DNA from: Scleromitrula shiraiana
Lineage: Eukaryota; Ascomycota; Leotiomycetes; Helotiales; Sclerotiniaceae
Direction: 5' to 3'
Assembly (NCBI GenBank): GCA_028455995.1
Contig: JABELC010000001.1
Location: 620,001 to 684,000, forward strand
Length of the DNA stretch: 64,000 nucleotides
Shown here: positions 33,306 to 45,118 of the stretch, piece after piece
How the letters are laid out: the number at the start of each line of letters is the position of its first letter
Numbering within the stretch: the first letter of the stretch is position 1
The notes under the pieces: generated by a model
The model's input: only the letters and a program-made list of their open reading frames with translations
What the model was told of the DNA's origin: nothing
Databases searched by the model: none
Made by a program: the position numbers and the translations under genes

Positions 33306-34235
33306 TTAGAAATTCGCCGAAGGATTCATTCTCCCCGGTTGATGATACCCCTCCAACGTGCTCTGGAATGGGTTGCTTGCAGCTCCGCCACCGGAAGTTT
33401 TCTCAGTACCGCCCATCGCGGAAGTACCCATAGCATTATAGCCTCCCATCAATCCATCATGTTCATCCTCCTTCTTTGATCTTCCCCAGATTCTCCACGC
33501 GACGATGAATAATCCTCCGAGGATGATAGCTCCTCCAATACCAACCACGACACCAATCACGGTGTTGCGGGTCTTGGTTGACATTCCTTTGGATCCGGAA
33601 GTGGAGTCTGAGGAGAGCGTGGCGGTCGTGGTGGCATAGGGACTGGGGGTTGTGGAAGTCGTGTATTGGGATGTGTAGGTGCTGCCGCTGGACGTTTCGA
33701 TAACGGTGACGACTACTTGGGTTGGTGATGGAGTGACGGTTGTTGGTACGAGGGAGGAGGTTTTGCTCTTTGTTGAGGAGGAACTGCTATCGGAAGCGGT
33801 ATCTGTTGCGGAGGATTCGTCGGATGTTGTCTTTGGGTCTTGTTCTTGGGTTGTTTGAGAGGCAGATGTTTGTTTTGGAGTTGTGGATGGTGATGCAGTT
33901 GTTGCAGAATCCGTTATTTGAGCATCTGTTGGAGTGGCAGATGTAGTAGGTGCTGAGGATGGTGTAGATGATGCGGATTTGCTGGTCGTGGGATCGTCGG
34001 TGGATTCGGTTGCACTTGTTTGTGATGGTGCAGCTGATGCAACCGATGAGGCTGTTGTTGGGTCTGCTGTTGGACTTGTTGCTGCTGATACTGATAATAC
34101 TGATGATCCTGATGCTACAGCAGAAGTATCATCATCTGTTGCTCTACCAAATATTGAACGATCAAACCATCCTGCTTGAGCGATGGCAAGACATAGTGCC
34201 AGTATTGACAATAATTTTAATTGTCGTGTATACAT
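33306..34235 (-). CDS. Mid2-like Ser/Thr-rich type I membrane protein
   Basis: Single exon, 309 residues, starting at ATG 34235. A signal peptide (LLSILALCLAIAQA, cleavage likely after residue 21) is followed by GWFDRSIFGR and a 190-residue Ser/Thr/Ala-rich, probably O-mannosylated ectodomain. One membrane span (TVIGVVVGIGGAIILGGLFIV, about 225-246) is followed by a basic stop-transfer (RIWGRSKK) and a 60-residue cytoplasmic tail with NPFQSTLEGYH. This layout is that of Mid2/Wsc-type cell-wall stress sensors and related fungal surface proteins, and the STLxxYH tail motif recurs in such proteins as far as I recall. No WSC cysteine domain is present. The sensor role is inferred from architecture only. 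Confidence 0.82.
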   Translation of the reverse strand: MYTRQLKLLSILALCLAIAQAGWFDRSIFGRATDDDTSAVASGSSVLSVSAATSPTADPTTASSVASAAPSQTSATESTDDPTTSKSASSTPSSAPTTSATPTDAQITDSATTASPSTTPKQTSASQTTQEQDPKTTSDESSATDTASDSSSSSTKSKTSSLVPTTVTPSPTQVVVTVIETSSGSTYTSQYTTSTTPSPYATTTATLSSDSTSGSKGMSTKTRNTVIGVVVGIGGAIILGGLFIVAWRIWGRSKKEDEHDGLMGGYNAMGTSAMGGTEKTSGGGAASNPFQSTLEGYHQPGRMNPSANF

Positions 34236-34701
34236 CTTGATAGTAAATCTATCTTGAATTCGAGAATAGAACGAAGGATACTTTTACTCTATCGAATAGA
34301 GAAAAGGAAAAGGATTCAAGTTTGATAATAAGGTGGTATATGAGATATGAAATGTGTCTGTGTGTTCGTATTTCAAGTTTTTCCTTCTTCGAAACGATCG
34401 TCTTGAATTTATTGAATTGTTATATTGGTGAAGAATGTAAAAAATTTGTCGCGATTTCTCAAGATTGATGATAATAGTTGAAAAAGGTTGGTAAAAAACG
34501 AAAGATTATTCAGATTATTTTCAACTCAAAATTGATGTAACGAAAGTATTGAGTGATTGATGATGATGATGGTAATAAGAAAAAACGAAGGAAGAAGAAG
34601 AATGAGGCAAGAAAAGAAGGAAATATTATTTTCTCTTTGTGTGGTGTTACTGTATTAATTTGATTGTAACAAGGGGAAGAGGGGAAGGGGGGGAAGGGGA
34701 A

Positions 34702-34943
34702 AAGGAATAGGAATAGGAATAGGAATAGAAATAGGAATAGAAATAGGAACAAGAATAATAATAATAATAATAATAATAGGAATAGGAAGAGAAAGTTTTG
34801 GTATGAGTAATGAGTAATGAGTGATGAGTGATGAGTGGATTGAATTTTTGGAGTGGATATTGTTATATGGATTCACTGGTGGATGAATTGGAAATTTGAG
34901 TATAGTAGTAGTAATAGTAGTAATAATAGTAGTAATAATAGTA

Positions 34944-34990
<47 letters not shown>
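34702..34990. repeat. Compound (ATAGGA)n / (AAT)n / (AGT)n field
   Basis: Hexamer ATAGGA copies at 34702-34750, AAT at 34755-34778, TGAGTAA/TGAGTGA near 34803-34838, then AATAGTAGT grading into a pure AAT array up to 34990. Confidence 0.85.
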
Positions 34991-35202
34991 TAATAATACC
35001 GGAAGAAAGATTTTAATTTTCTACTTCTACTTCTACTTCTACTTATTTTTCTAAACAGCAGCAGCACAATGAGCACTACTACTGAATATCTAGATAATAA
35101 TAATAATAATATAAAGAATTTTACTCCATTATTATTACTCGTATTATTTTATGTGGGATGACAACCTTCTTAGCAGCATGACCCAGCCCTGAATTGTTGG
35201 TT

Positions 35203-35273
35203 GGTGGCTTCAAGTGGCTTTAAACAGTGGCTATGATAAGTGGCTTTAATAGGTGGCTATAATAAGTGGCTAC
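35203..35273. repeat. 13-bp (A/G)GTGGCT(A/T)TAATA direct repeats
   Basis: Six consecutive, slightly diverged copies with period 11-13: GGTGGCTTCA, AGTGGCTTTAAAC, AGTGGCTATGATA, AGTGGCTTTAATA, GGTGGCTATAATA, AGTGGCTACC. Unlike the surrounding arrays this is not a simple 2-6 bp microsatellite. Confidence 0.85.
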
Positions 35274-36415
35274 CTAAGCCTAGATATTTTCAAGGTCTAA
35301 TGACCAAATCCATAATTTTCTGTCTTAGAACTAAAATACTCAGGTTATTTATTAGATTGATTTGAATTCGAAGTCTATAATAAACATCCGTATAATTGCC
35401 GTTACAGTACAGAAGTAATATTTTCATTATTCACTTATAAGTTATTATCAATCCAGATATCCCAATTGTCCCGCTGGAATCCCCATCCTTTCTTATATTT
35501 TCCGAGTTTGCCGTCCGTCACAGAGAGGAAGGTAAAACATATGGGGTGTTAAGTGAGTATTAGAAATAGAAAGCATAGGTTTTCAGTTAAGTCAAGAGGA
35601 GGGGGATCTTCATTATCTTGTTTGTATGTGTATAATGGATGGGGTGGGTAGGTCGAGAACACGCATTGCTGGACTCGAGTTTATACTATACTACTACAAT
35701 CCATACGTTTGGCCGGACTTAATGATAAAGATCGAAACAAACGCGTATGTGCAGTGTAAAATATCCAATACAATACAATACAATACAATACAAAATGCCT
35801 ACCTAGACATCTTCATCTTCATCTTCACAATCCCCAGCCAGCAGCCGAATAAAAGCCCTAAACTTACTTATAAGATACCAATACCAATACCAATACCAAT
35901 ACCAATCTCAAGTCAATCCAAACAAATAAATAAACAAACAAACCAAACAAAAACAAACAAACCAAACAAATATTCAAAATCCCCCGTTCCCTTCTCTTCC
36001 GTAATTAATTAAAAAACTCCGTCTCTTAAAAAAACTCCGTCCCTGAAATATCGAAGTGGAGTGCAATTATATATCCTATACTATGTTATGCTATACTATG
36101 CTATACTATGCTATGTTATACTATGTATAGATATTATTATTCGCTATACTGCCGTATATAATAGACGGATAGATCCGTTCGTTCGTTCGTTCGTGAGTTC
36201 AATTAGTATGCTAATTAAATTGTCTATGCTACCTATGCTACCTACTCAGAGTCCATATATATAGATAGGTATGTAGATATGTACTAAACGCAATAATATC
36301 ACAATATAGATGTATATTCCATCCGAGATTAGCTTTATACTGGGTTAGATAGCCGCCGCTGCTCTTGATACCTAGGTAGGTATGAGGTTTTCTGGTGGCC
36401 ATTTCTTGCGCTGAG

Positions 36416-36455
36416 CTGAGATGAGATGAGATGAGATGAGATGAGATGAGATGAG
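36416..36455. repeat. (GATGA)n microsatellite
   Basis: Seven to eight tandem ATGAG pentamers. Confidence 0.9.
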
Positions 36456-37892
36456 CGAGGGCTGGTGGATGGCCTGGGTATGTATTGAGCGTATATTTCT
36501 GCTTGGGGGTTTGTTGGTTGGGGTTAGTCGATTAGCCGGTTAATTAATTTTTGTTTGAAGACCTGTCGGTTAATTGGGAAATGGGAAGTAGGAAGGGAAA
36601 TCTGTTTTGTTGTATATGCAGAGGTATTATGCTATGGTCTTTGATCTTCAGTTGAATATGCATGTATGGGTGGATGCATAGATATGCTATAGAGATCATG
36701 TGGTTGGTGGGAGGAGTGTTGGATGTAGAGTAGAGCAGAGCTAAATATAAATAGCGTACCTCGCGTGTATGTATTTCCTCCAACGCAATATAGTAAGTAC
36801 TATGTGAATAGATAGAAATAGTAAAATTTTCACCAGATTGACGTTCTTTACATACTCGCATGGCATAGCATAGTGATAGTTATTAGGCGGTAGAACTGTT
36901 CATCCTAGCTGATCGATCAATCCGTGAGTGAGTGAGTGAGTGAGTGAGTGAGTGATAAGCATGATACTGATACCCGTGCTAACTTACCTCCCCCCCCCCA
37001 AATCAACACACACATCCAAACCCCCCAAAAAAGCAAAATACTAAAAGAGAATCTAACATGTAATAATAAGTTCAGTAATACATACAATACAACACACACG
37101 GAACCGCCAAAGGTAAGAGAAGTGTTTCAAACGATGAGTTGACTACCGCTCGCTCGGGCGAGGGGAGTTTCATGTGGGCGGTAATGGTTTGTGCCTATGG
37201 ATGGATGATTGGTGGTTTTTTTTTTGAATTGGAATTGGATTTTTATTTACTTGTTTTGATTTTGGATTGAATTGATGGATTGAAGAATTTGTTGATATGA
37301 GCATTGTGAGGATAAGTCTAAAATTATACGAACGAACGGACGAAGAGTATTTATGATTAGTTGTTGTTTTGTTTGGGAGAAGCTGGAGGAATAAAAGAGA
37401 GAAGGGAACGCATTTGGGTGGATTATTTGTGTTATATCTACAGACGAAAACGATTCAGATCGAGGTTGAGATTGAGATTGAGATTGGGATTGGGACGGCG
37501 ACGGTGACGGAGAGGGAAGAGGTCCGCGATTTTATCGGATTGGATTGGATTAATTGAATTGAATTGAATTGCAAAAGAGTTGGACAAGAAAAGAGAAGAG
37601 AAAGCAATACGAAACGGAAGAACGAAGTAAAAGTTCATCCATTGACGAAAACGATTACGAGGAGACAAGCGAAGAAAGAAACCGACGCATTATAACGAGT
37701 GACCCAAATTGAGTTGGAATTGGATTGGAATAGAAGTTACAAATACGATACTACACGATATTACGCAGTACTTCCTGTGATTTTTACGCAATATACCACA
37801 TTATATCTACGTCGTTCGAATATCAAAAACTTTCTTCCATATATATATATTCACGTGTCTCACGTCTCGCATATACCAAGCAATACCACATC

Positions 37893-39104
37893 ATGAGACT
37901 ACCAACTATAACAAGATACGTGTTTGGAGTAATGGGGATCGGAATTGGATTTGTCAATGCCTCGAATTTGGAAGATGGGTTGGATAGGGAGTTGGAGAGG
38001 GAATTTCAAGGGAGAGGATTGATGGGGAGGGAGATCCCGAATTTAATGGTTAGTAGGTTTCTTTCGTGTTGTTTTTGGGAAAGGGTGGTTAGTAGAGAAG
38101 AGGAAGCAAAGAGGAGTGAAGATATGGAAGAGGGGAGAAGAGCAAGTGAGAGGGGAAAGGGATAGAAGACATTTAAGGTGGAAGAAAGATTAAGAGATGG
38201 GTGATGGGTGATGGATGGATGAACGGCTAATCGTTGAATCATTAGACGTTTACCGGTGCATTGGGTGGTAAAAGTCCTGAACCTGTGAGTTTCTATCTCT
38301 TCTTGTTCTCTGAGTTTTGAATCTTGGGGGAAGAGAGTTTCTTTACTTGCGGTTATGTTTATAGCATGAATGAGGAAGCGAAGTCGCATCAGGAATACGT
38401 AGGGAAGAAGGAGGAGCAAGAAAGTAACAAGCAAAAGACTAATCACGGGTCATCAACACAGATAACTAAATCAAACGATCAAACCAGACCTTATGAATTG
38501 AATGGAAATACTTTTGTAAGTAGAATCTCTACTTTCTTATCTCCCTCCATTACTATACTCACTATGCCTCATCTTCCCGACCCCATCTTACCCATATCAC
38601 CCCATCTATCTTACCCAACTTGACTCATTTCAACACAACCTAAAGGAAAACATTAACATTGTTATAGGATACCTTCTCCGAAGCTTTCGGAAGAAGTTGT
38701 GCGGATCAATTTAATGCATGTCAAATTGTAGCTAATGATGCGGGAAATAATCAGGGGATTACGGTTGATCAGTGTAATACGCAGGCTAGTAGGTTGCCCC
38801 TTTGATTTTCTCTGATATTTCTTTCTCATATTATTTCTTTTTGTTTGGGTTCGTGTTGGTTGAATGAGGGTGGGTGAGGTGATATGGGGAAACCCATGGA
38901 ATGGGAGGAAGAGATAAGGGACGTGAAGTGGAAGAGCGGACAAAAAGGGAGTCTGGGAAAGAAGAGAGTAGATGAGACTACAGCATACGTGAGACTAATG
39001 TGTTGCTAGGTAGTTGTTCTTCGGCTTCGGCAACGGCTACTCAGACCGGGTTTATGGTTCTGAAGAGCTCGAATGCAGAGTTCGATTTCTTTTGCGACTT
39101 TTAG
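37893..39104 (+). CDS. Secreted four-cysteine-type protein of unnamed fungal family
   Basis: Five exons (37893-38048, 38246-38284, 38462-38515, 38668-38788, 39010-39104) keep one frame and give 154 residues. The start MRLPTITRYVFGVMGIGIGFVNAS looks like a signal peptide. The mature part runs TFTGALGGKSPEP, RPYELNGNTF, DTFSEAFGRSCADQFNACQIVAN, GITVDQCNTQASSC and ends NAEFDFFCDF. The spacing of C-x5-FNAC, QCNTQ and the terminal FDFFCDF recur, from memory, in an unnamed family of secreted proteins in filamentous ascomycetes, but I cannot name a function. Intron 2 (38285-38461) could end at an earlier AG (38364), but that brings an in-frame stop; the chosen acceptor has a GACTAAT branch site upstream. 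Exons 2 and 3 are only 39 and 54 nt, so the model deserves RNA evidence. Confidence 0.72.
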
Positions 39105-40427
39105 GAGGATGGGTGAACGTTGCAAGATGGATGGGGTGGGGAGTCTGAGGTTAAATATCTATAATTCCAAGAGAGGAAACTAAAGAACTTGGGGAATGAG
39201 ATCGGAGTGTGCATTCAAAGGGTGTTTGCAATATGGACATGTGCTGTATCATTCGAGAAATGAAAAGCAAAAGATGATTTGGAAACGGAATGGAATGGAA
39301 CAGGTAGGAGGCAGGATAGGTATGTTGAATATTGGATATCACATGTACAACAAGAAGTTTGGAGTATCTATCCTTCCTATTTATGGAAGCCCAGGGACTG
39401 TATCCGCACCACTTTCTCGATTTTTCCGAAAAGAAAGAAATGGACTGGGGAAATTGAACAAAATGTTATATATCCCTATGATTATCATCTTCTATCTATC
39501 TATATTTTGCCCCCGATATATTACTATAAGATTCCAGTATAGCATTCTCAGATCCTGTCTCCACAACCCAACTCCAAGTTACATCAAATAGACATACAAT
39601 CCTCCCTCCAACTACCCCAACTCTGCGCTCTCACGACATATAGAACCGCACCCCTGACGCACTATTCGGTCGGTTGTTCCCTACTCGTACTAGAACCGAA
39701 CGGGCCACCCCCACATCTGGTCCTGGTCATCCGCGTAATGCTGGCATTATTTTCCTTGTTTTTCTTTCCTGTTGTCGTCTCGTGAATGGAGTTCACCGAG
39801 GCCAAGATTCATCTGCTGTAGGTTACGTAGAGAAACCTGAAACAGGAACAAGGTGTACGGGGTAGCTATGCAGATCCAAGCCCGCCCATTTATCCGGTAA
39901 TAGCGGATATACATACCCAACCCAACCCCAGCCTCTCCAATCCTATCCTACCATCCTACCTTCGGCGCAAACGTCTATCTTGTTCAAATCAAGCTTGCTT
40001 ACCATCAATCCAATCATGCATGTCGAAAGGAAATATGCGCTCCATGGATTCCGGGTTACTTCGCCGAGTACACCGTTCATAAATAGGTTTCTGCACCGTA
40101 ACGATGGCAGGTTAGGTCGAGTCGTAAGAGGTCTGTATATAGTCCAATAAGACAAGATGAGGCGCAATGATCGGTATGTTTTAGGTAGACAGTAGGCTTT
40201 CTTTTGATATCACATCATACATAAGCTATAGCTCTGTAGGCATAAAGCAATGATTTCCCCCCTTACTTTTTAATTTTTCTTGCTCTGACTTCGCTTTTAC
40301 TTTGCTCTGTTTTGATTCGATTTTTTGTATCTTGAAATCTTAAATTCTCACAACGAGAGTATCATCTCATCTCATATCGCGACGCCACGTATCGATCTGT
40401 TGAAAAGATAAAAAGCGAACCTTCAAA
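39105..40427. other. Intergenic, no supported gene
   Basis: 1.3 kb between two secreted-protein genes. Overlapping open frames at 39151-39865 start from non-ATG codons or lie on opposite strands with no motif. The last 150 bp (TTTTCTTGCTCTGACTTCGC, CTCATCTCATCTCA) are pyrimidine-rich and fit the leader of the gene at 40428. Confidence 0.4.
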
Positions 40428-40992
40428 ATGAAGTTCTCATTTACTGCTACCGCTACACTTCTCCTTGCTGCCTCGCCATTCGTGGTTGCTAAGGATCAAA
40501 GCTCTCTTAATGTGTATGTACAACCAATCTATCAGCTCATTGCATCGCACCCATCCAAACCATACTAACCCCCCACCCAGCGGCGCCGTAATATCCTCCT
40601 TCTTCCCCAGCTCCACACCCTCCCTCCCAGCCGGTGCATCCACGACCCTCGCCTCGGCGCTCAACGCCGCCGCAACATCCTGGCAGAGTTCCCCCGCCTA
40701 CACATCCGCCGTCTCCGAGATCTACAGCGCAGCCCCCTCGTCGCTTAAATCTTCCATCGACAAATCCGGTTGGAGATACAATGAAGTGGCGACCGCGAGC
40801 TGGTTTACCAAGAGCGTGGATAGTGATGTGAAGAAGGCGTTTAGTAGCTATATTTCCAAGATTGATAGTATAGATGCGAGTGTTTTTAGTAAGGTGGCGA
40901 CGGAGACGAGTAAGGGAGGCGCGAGGGAGACGGGTTTGCCGATGGTGGCCGGTGTTGTTGCTGGGGTGGCGGCTGTGGTTGGGGTGTTGTGA
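40428..40992 (+). CDS. Ala/Ser-rich GPI-anchored-type secreted protein
   Basis: Two exons (40428-40513 and 40581-40992) joined over a 67-nt GTATGT...CAG intron; 165 residues. Signal peptide MKFSFTATATLLLAASPFVVA is followed by KDQSSLNV, then GAVISSFFPSSTPSLPAGAS and a largely helical Ala/Ser-rich region (TTLASALNAAATSWQSSPAY; ATASWFTKSVDSDVKKAFSS). The end KGGARETG plus the hydrophobic tail LPMVAGVVAGVAAVVGVL has the form of a GPI-attachment signal. No cysteines are seen in the mature part. Cell-wall or plasma-membrane location is inferred; function is unknown. Confidence 0.8.
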
Positions 40993-41436
40993 TGGAGAGT
41001 GGTGGCGATGATTGGGAATGGGAATGCAGAGGATATGATGAAGTGGATGCAAAGCTTTTTGGATCGGCTTTATTATGAAGTTATGAATAATATAATGAGA
41101 TATGCTGTGTTAGGAAGGAATTATGAATCGGGATCAATCATGTGCGACGCTGGGCTCTTTTATGTTTTAACCATGAATGAATACTACAAACACTTCAAAC
41201 TTCCGAGACCTAGCTGCTATTTTGTGTATGAAAGAGTTGCCTACATCCGATGTCCAATGCATTGTTTCTTATGTTATTATTTCTGCTTCAAGCTCTCTAT
41301 TTCGCTCATGATATACCAGTATGTTCAGTGCGTTTGTTTTTATCTTGATATATCACCATAAATAAAATTCATATACTGGTGGAATTGCGAGAATATATGC
41401 TCAAATTGTTCGTGAAAATTTCGGAATAAGTAGAAG
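40993..41436. other. Convergent 3' region, GPI protein / NLR
   Basis: 444 bp between two convergent genes; no feature beyond probable 3' UTRs. The open frame 40999-41361 starts at a non-ATG codon and has no motif. Confidence 0.45.
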
Positions 41437-44400
41437 TTAGAGTTGGGAATATGATATGGTTGGGGGCAAGATTGCACCTTGAGGTGTTACTAGCTGGAGC
41501 TTCGGAACTGGCCAAATAATCGACATGTCCAACTCAGCTTCAAAGTTTGTAGATTTTCCTAGTTCTTTGCGCCATTCTTGGCGGGTACGGTATGCAGACA
41601 GTGCCTCCGCCTCTGTTTCTGTGAGTCCTTCAATCTTGGCACCAGCATCTAGTAAAATTTCAATTACATCGTCATGAAACTTGGCCGCTTTTAGAAATGC
41701 CTGGACTGTCCCGCTATCACTGGTCTTACCTATATCTGGGCCCGCCAGCTTAAATTGGAGTGCTCGGGATAGCGGACAACGACCATCGAGTCCTGATAGA
41801 TTCACATCGGCTCCGTGCTGAAGTAATGCCTTGATCATGGGAATATTCCTCCACGAGACAGCCCAAGATAACGGTGTTATAGAGTCTTGGGGGAGGCCAT
41901 TGGAACTTGTCCCTTGGCTTATCAAATACTTTAAGATGGAAATATCGGAGCAATAGACGGTTGGTAAAAGGATTGATGAGCCGTTCTTGAGACGGAGCTT
42001 TATATCGGCACCACGACTAACCAAAAGCTTGACGGCATCACCAAAACTCGTAGACGCAGCTAGTTCCAGGGCACTCTTATAGGAATCCGTTCTCCCCGCG
42101 TCATGTTCAACCAGAGCCGTTACCGAGTCGATATCTTTGTTTAATATGACATCGTTTAAAAAATTATCAATGTTATCTACCTTTCGTGCACTTAAAATTA
42201 GTCGGATAATCGCCCCATATCCAAATTTAGAAGCAATCAGCACTGCATCGTGAGCATAAATATCGGAAAGATCTGGCCTTTCTAAAGCACGCTGGACCAC
42301 AAAGTTTATACCGAATGCTGCACCAATATGTATTGAATGAACAGAGCTGGCGTCAGTGAACAAGTTGTGGTCGCTTTCGAAACCTCTCCCAATCTTTGAA
42401 ACCCTCAACCAAACTTTAAAATAGTTATAGCTGGTGTTGCATAATTTGTAAATGTCTGCATAAAGAGACGAGTTTTCATCTACCTTCGTTTGCCGTACAT
42501 GCTGAGCCCAGTTCTCAGATGCATATGCGAGCCATGGGTAGGTGGCACTTATGCGGTCATAGGTAGCATCTCTTTCCCAAAGTTCGCCCTCCATTTCGAC
42601 CAGTATTGAAGCTTCCTCGAAATCGTGTAATTGGAGATAATTGACACAAATTTTGCTCAGTAACAAGTGAGAGTCCACTAGATCCACGAAATGCCTCCAC
42701 TTGAAATTTGACTGGACAGCCCCACTTATGTGGTTTTCTCCTTGGTTCAATAAGAATGAGCGCGCTGTTTGGTGAATCAAATATACTTTTGAATCGACAA
42801 TTGTAACGAAAAGTCCGCAAATGTTCCCCAAAATCGCTCTAAATGCTGTTTCTGGCTCTATGTCAAGATCGGATAATGACTCTTGAGTTGCATGTTCGTC
42901 TATAGCTAGAGCAACGTTCATTTCTTGAATACTCAAGGCTCTGGTTGCTGTAACAACGATTGCTAAGAGTTTTCTTGCTCTTCTGAATTCATGTCCCGGA
43001 ATCCGTCTTAAAATAGCTTCGTATGCTTCATCGACTGTCTCAGGAAGCTCTTGAATAATGTGCAGTAAATGCTTCTCCGTTGTCTTGAACTGCTGATGCA
43101 GCACTTCAAACATCAATCGCATCCATAAATATGTCCGGTGCTTGATCTTCAATAAATTTGTTTGCAAAGCTGAAGTCGTGGAATAAGTCAAACTTAGCTC
43201 ACGCCCCAGCTTTTTCATCTCCTCTTTTATCACGAGGTCGATTTCTTTACTGATCTTCTCTGATTCTTCATCGCCTGCGAGCCGAACGGTGGGAAATTGC
43301 TGTGTCAATGTTTTGAATTTTCTTTCAATATCGGCATATGGCCGGCTGGTAACGAGAATCTTAAAGCAGGAACTTTTGACATTTGTGGTTTCGATGTATT
43401 GATTGTGGAATGCCTGTAAAGCTTCAATGAGTGCATATCGTCCTAGCTCATCCCCCTCTTCCTGGCACTCGTCGAGTGCATCCAAAATGCATATAACTTC
43501 ACCAGATGCTTCGTCTGCCGTAATGTCCATCAATATTTTCCATAATCTGGCGAATGAGTCGCGAAGGAGCGCTCGACTTTTGCGAAATTCATCCATGGCA
43601 TGTTTTATGAGGTGGGAGTTCTTAGGCACAGTCAAAATCTGGTGCAGGATGGCACACAGAGCTTTCTCTGGAGTTCGCTGCAAGATATCATCTTCCTTGA
43701 AAAAGAAATAACAAACTGTTCTGGATTTCCCTACTTTGTCCTCTTCCTCGGACAGCATCTTGATTAGCATCTTTGACAGAACCGATTTTCCGCATCCGGG
43801 GCCGGCCGAAACCCAGAGGAATGAAGATGACTGAGAATTTCTCCAATGCTGAAAATTTGAGTTATCAAGCAGCCACTGGCAAGTCCCTGAGACAGCATCT
43901 GGATTTCGATTCATTTGCTTCTCGTATGAGGATACATAGAAATTTTGAACACAATCGTCTTCCGTGTCGACCCGACGTTGATATTTCTGGATATCTTGAC
44001 CAAGCTTAATTGAGGCGACTGTCTCTTTCGTCTCACGTTGTAATGAGATACTCTCCAATGAGTGAGCCAATGTTACATCATAAAGCTTCTTCATGTGATC
44101 ATCGAGATTAAGAAGTTCCCTGTTCAGCTTCTCAGAGTCTAAGACTTTCATTGATTTGGTGCACATGGCCTCACAATCCTGTAAATCGGTTAACCACTGA
44201 TTCCAGATATCCAGTTTGACCACATCTCTGAGCAAACGAGCCGATTTGGAGTGATTCAACTGAATCACTGCACAACATTGATACTGTAAGACTTTCGTAT
44301 AAAGTTCAGTAATATCCTTTTCAAATTTTGCACGAAGTTTTATAGTATCAGTCGTGACAGTGGCTAGAGAAACGACAGCGATTTGTTCTCGGTACAAACG

Positions 44401-45118
44401 TTCAGAGACAGTAAATCGGCAAAGTATGTCAGAGATGTAGTTAATACCTTTGACAAGATTTTGTGGTTGTTCCGAAGCATTCACCAAAAGCTGTAGTGCG
44501 GTGTTAGTTAATGTTAAACATAGAAAATTTGATGAAACTTGCAGGTAAAAACAGGCTCACACCTGCCCAAACCATAGCTGCGTGAGGCTCTGCTGAAACT
44601 ATACTGCCGATAAATGATTGGGCATATAATGCTGTTTTGGCGACTTTATCTAGAGTCGCTCTCACTTGTATATTAGCTTTTCCCATCTGAACTCTCCAGT
44701 GCCGCTCTTCAATTAATTTAAGCTTATCATCGATTGTTTTTATGAGATAATCTGCAGCACCATCATCTTTCAATGCAACCACTGATTCTTCTCGTAAAAT
44801 TTCTTGGTATGTATCCACCAGTTCTCTGTTACTCTCATCTTTTTGCAAGGCTTGGAATGCATCACGCCAGAACGATTTAGAAGACGCATCTTCTTGTCCC
44901 GAATTAGTGGTAATGGGTGATTGGATTGTAGGCGTAAATGATGGCAATAAAATTGAAGTCGATGTAGAATTGGACAATGGTAATAATTCAGGTTGTGACG
45001 ATGTGCCTGACGGAGAAATAGTTTCCCCACTTAATTCTGTTCGAAGTTGTGGATCATTGGCCCCATTGGATTTCCTTCTATTTTTGTGTCGTGAAACTTT
45101 TGAAAGGAAGCGACGCAT
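41437..45118 (-). CDS. NACHT-ankyrin NLR-like protein
   Basis: Exon 1 (45118-44561) and exon 2 (44490-41437) are joined across a 70-nt intron (GTGAGC...CTACAG), giving 1203 residues. Residues 1-75 are Ser/Thr-rich with a basic start. Then comes a helical N-terminal module (SFWRDAFQALQKDE at about 80, IKTIDDKLKLIEERHW, PHAAMVWAG next to the splice site) typical of the N-terminal domain of fungal NWD/NACHT proteins. The NACHT ATPase has Walker A GPGCGKSV (416-423) and Walker B CILDALDE (520-527), preceded by YVSSYEKQMNRNPDAVSGTCQWLL and followed by ILVTSRPY (sensor-like). A winged-helix-like linker (DEAYEAILRRIP) leads to a C-terminal region of ankyrin-type repeats at about 930-1140 (AVKLLVSRGADIKLR, TPLSWAVSWRNIPMIKALLQHGADVN, VIEILLDAGAKIEG). 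Fungal proteins of this layout act in heterokaryon incompatibility and innate-immunity-like recognition. The role here is inferred; both nucleotide-binding motifs look intact. Confidence 0.92.

Larger units (their letters stand above)
34236..37892. other. 3.7-kb gene-poor stretch with simple repeats
   Basis: No gene is supported. The first 300 bp should hold the promoter and leader of the Mid2-like gene. Arrays of ATAGGA (34702-34750), AAT (34755-34778), AGT/AAT (34905-34990), the AGTGGCTATAATA motif (35203-35273), ATACA (35768-35793), ACCAAT (35877-35905), CTATACTATG (36075-36125), GATGA (36416-36455) and GAGT (36921-36953) follow. Open frames such as 35626-36012 and 36061-36264 are built from these repeats. 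Confidence 0.5.
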
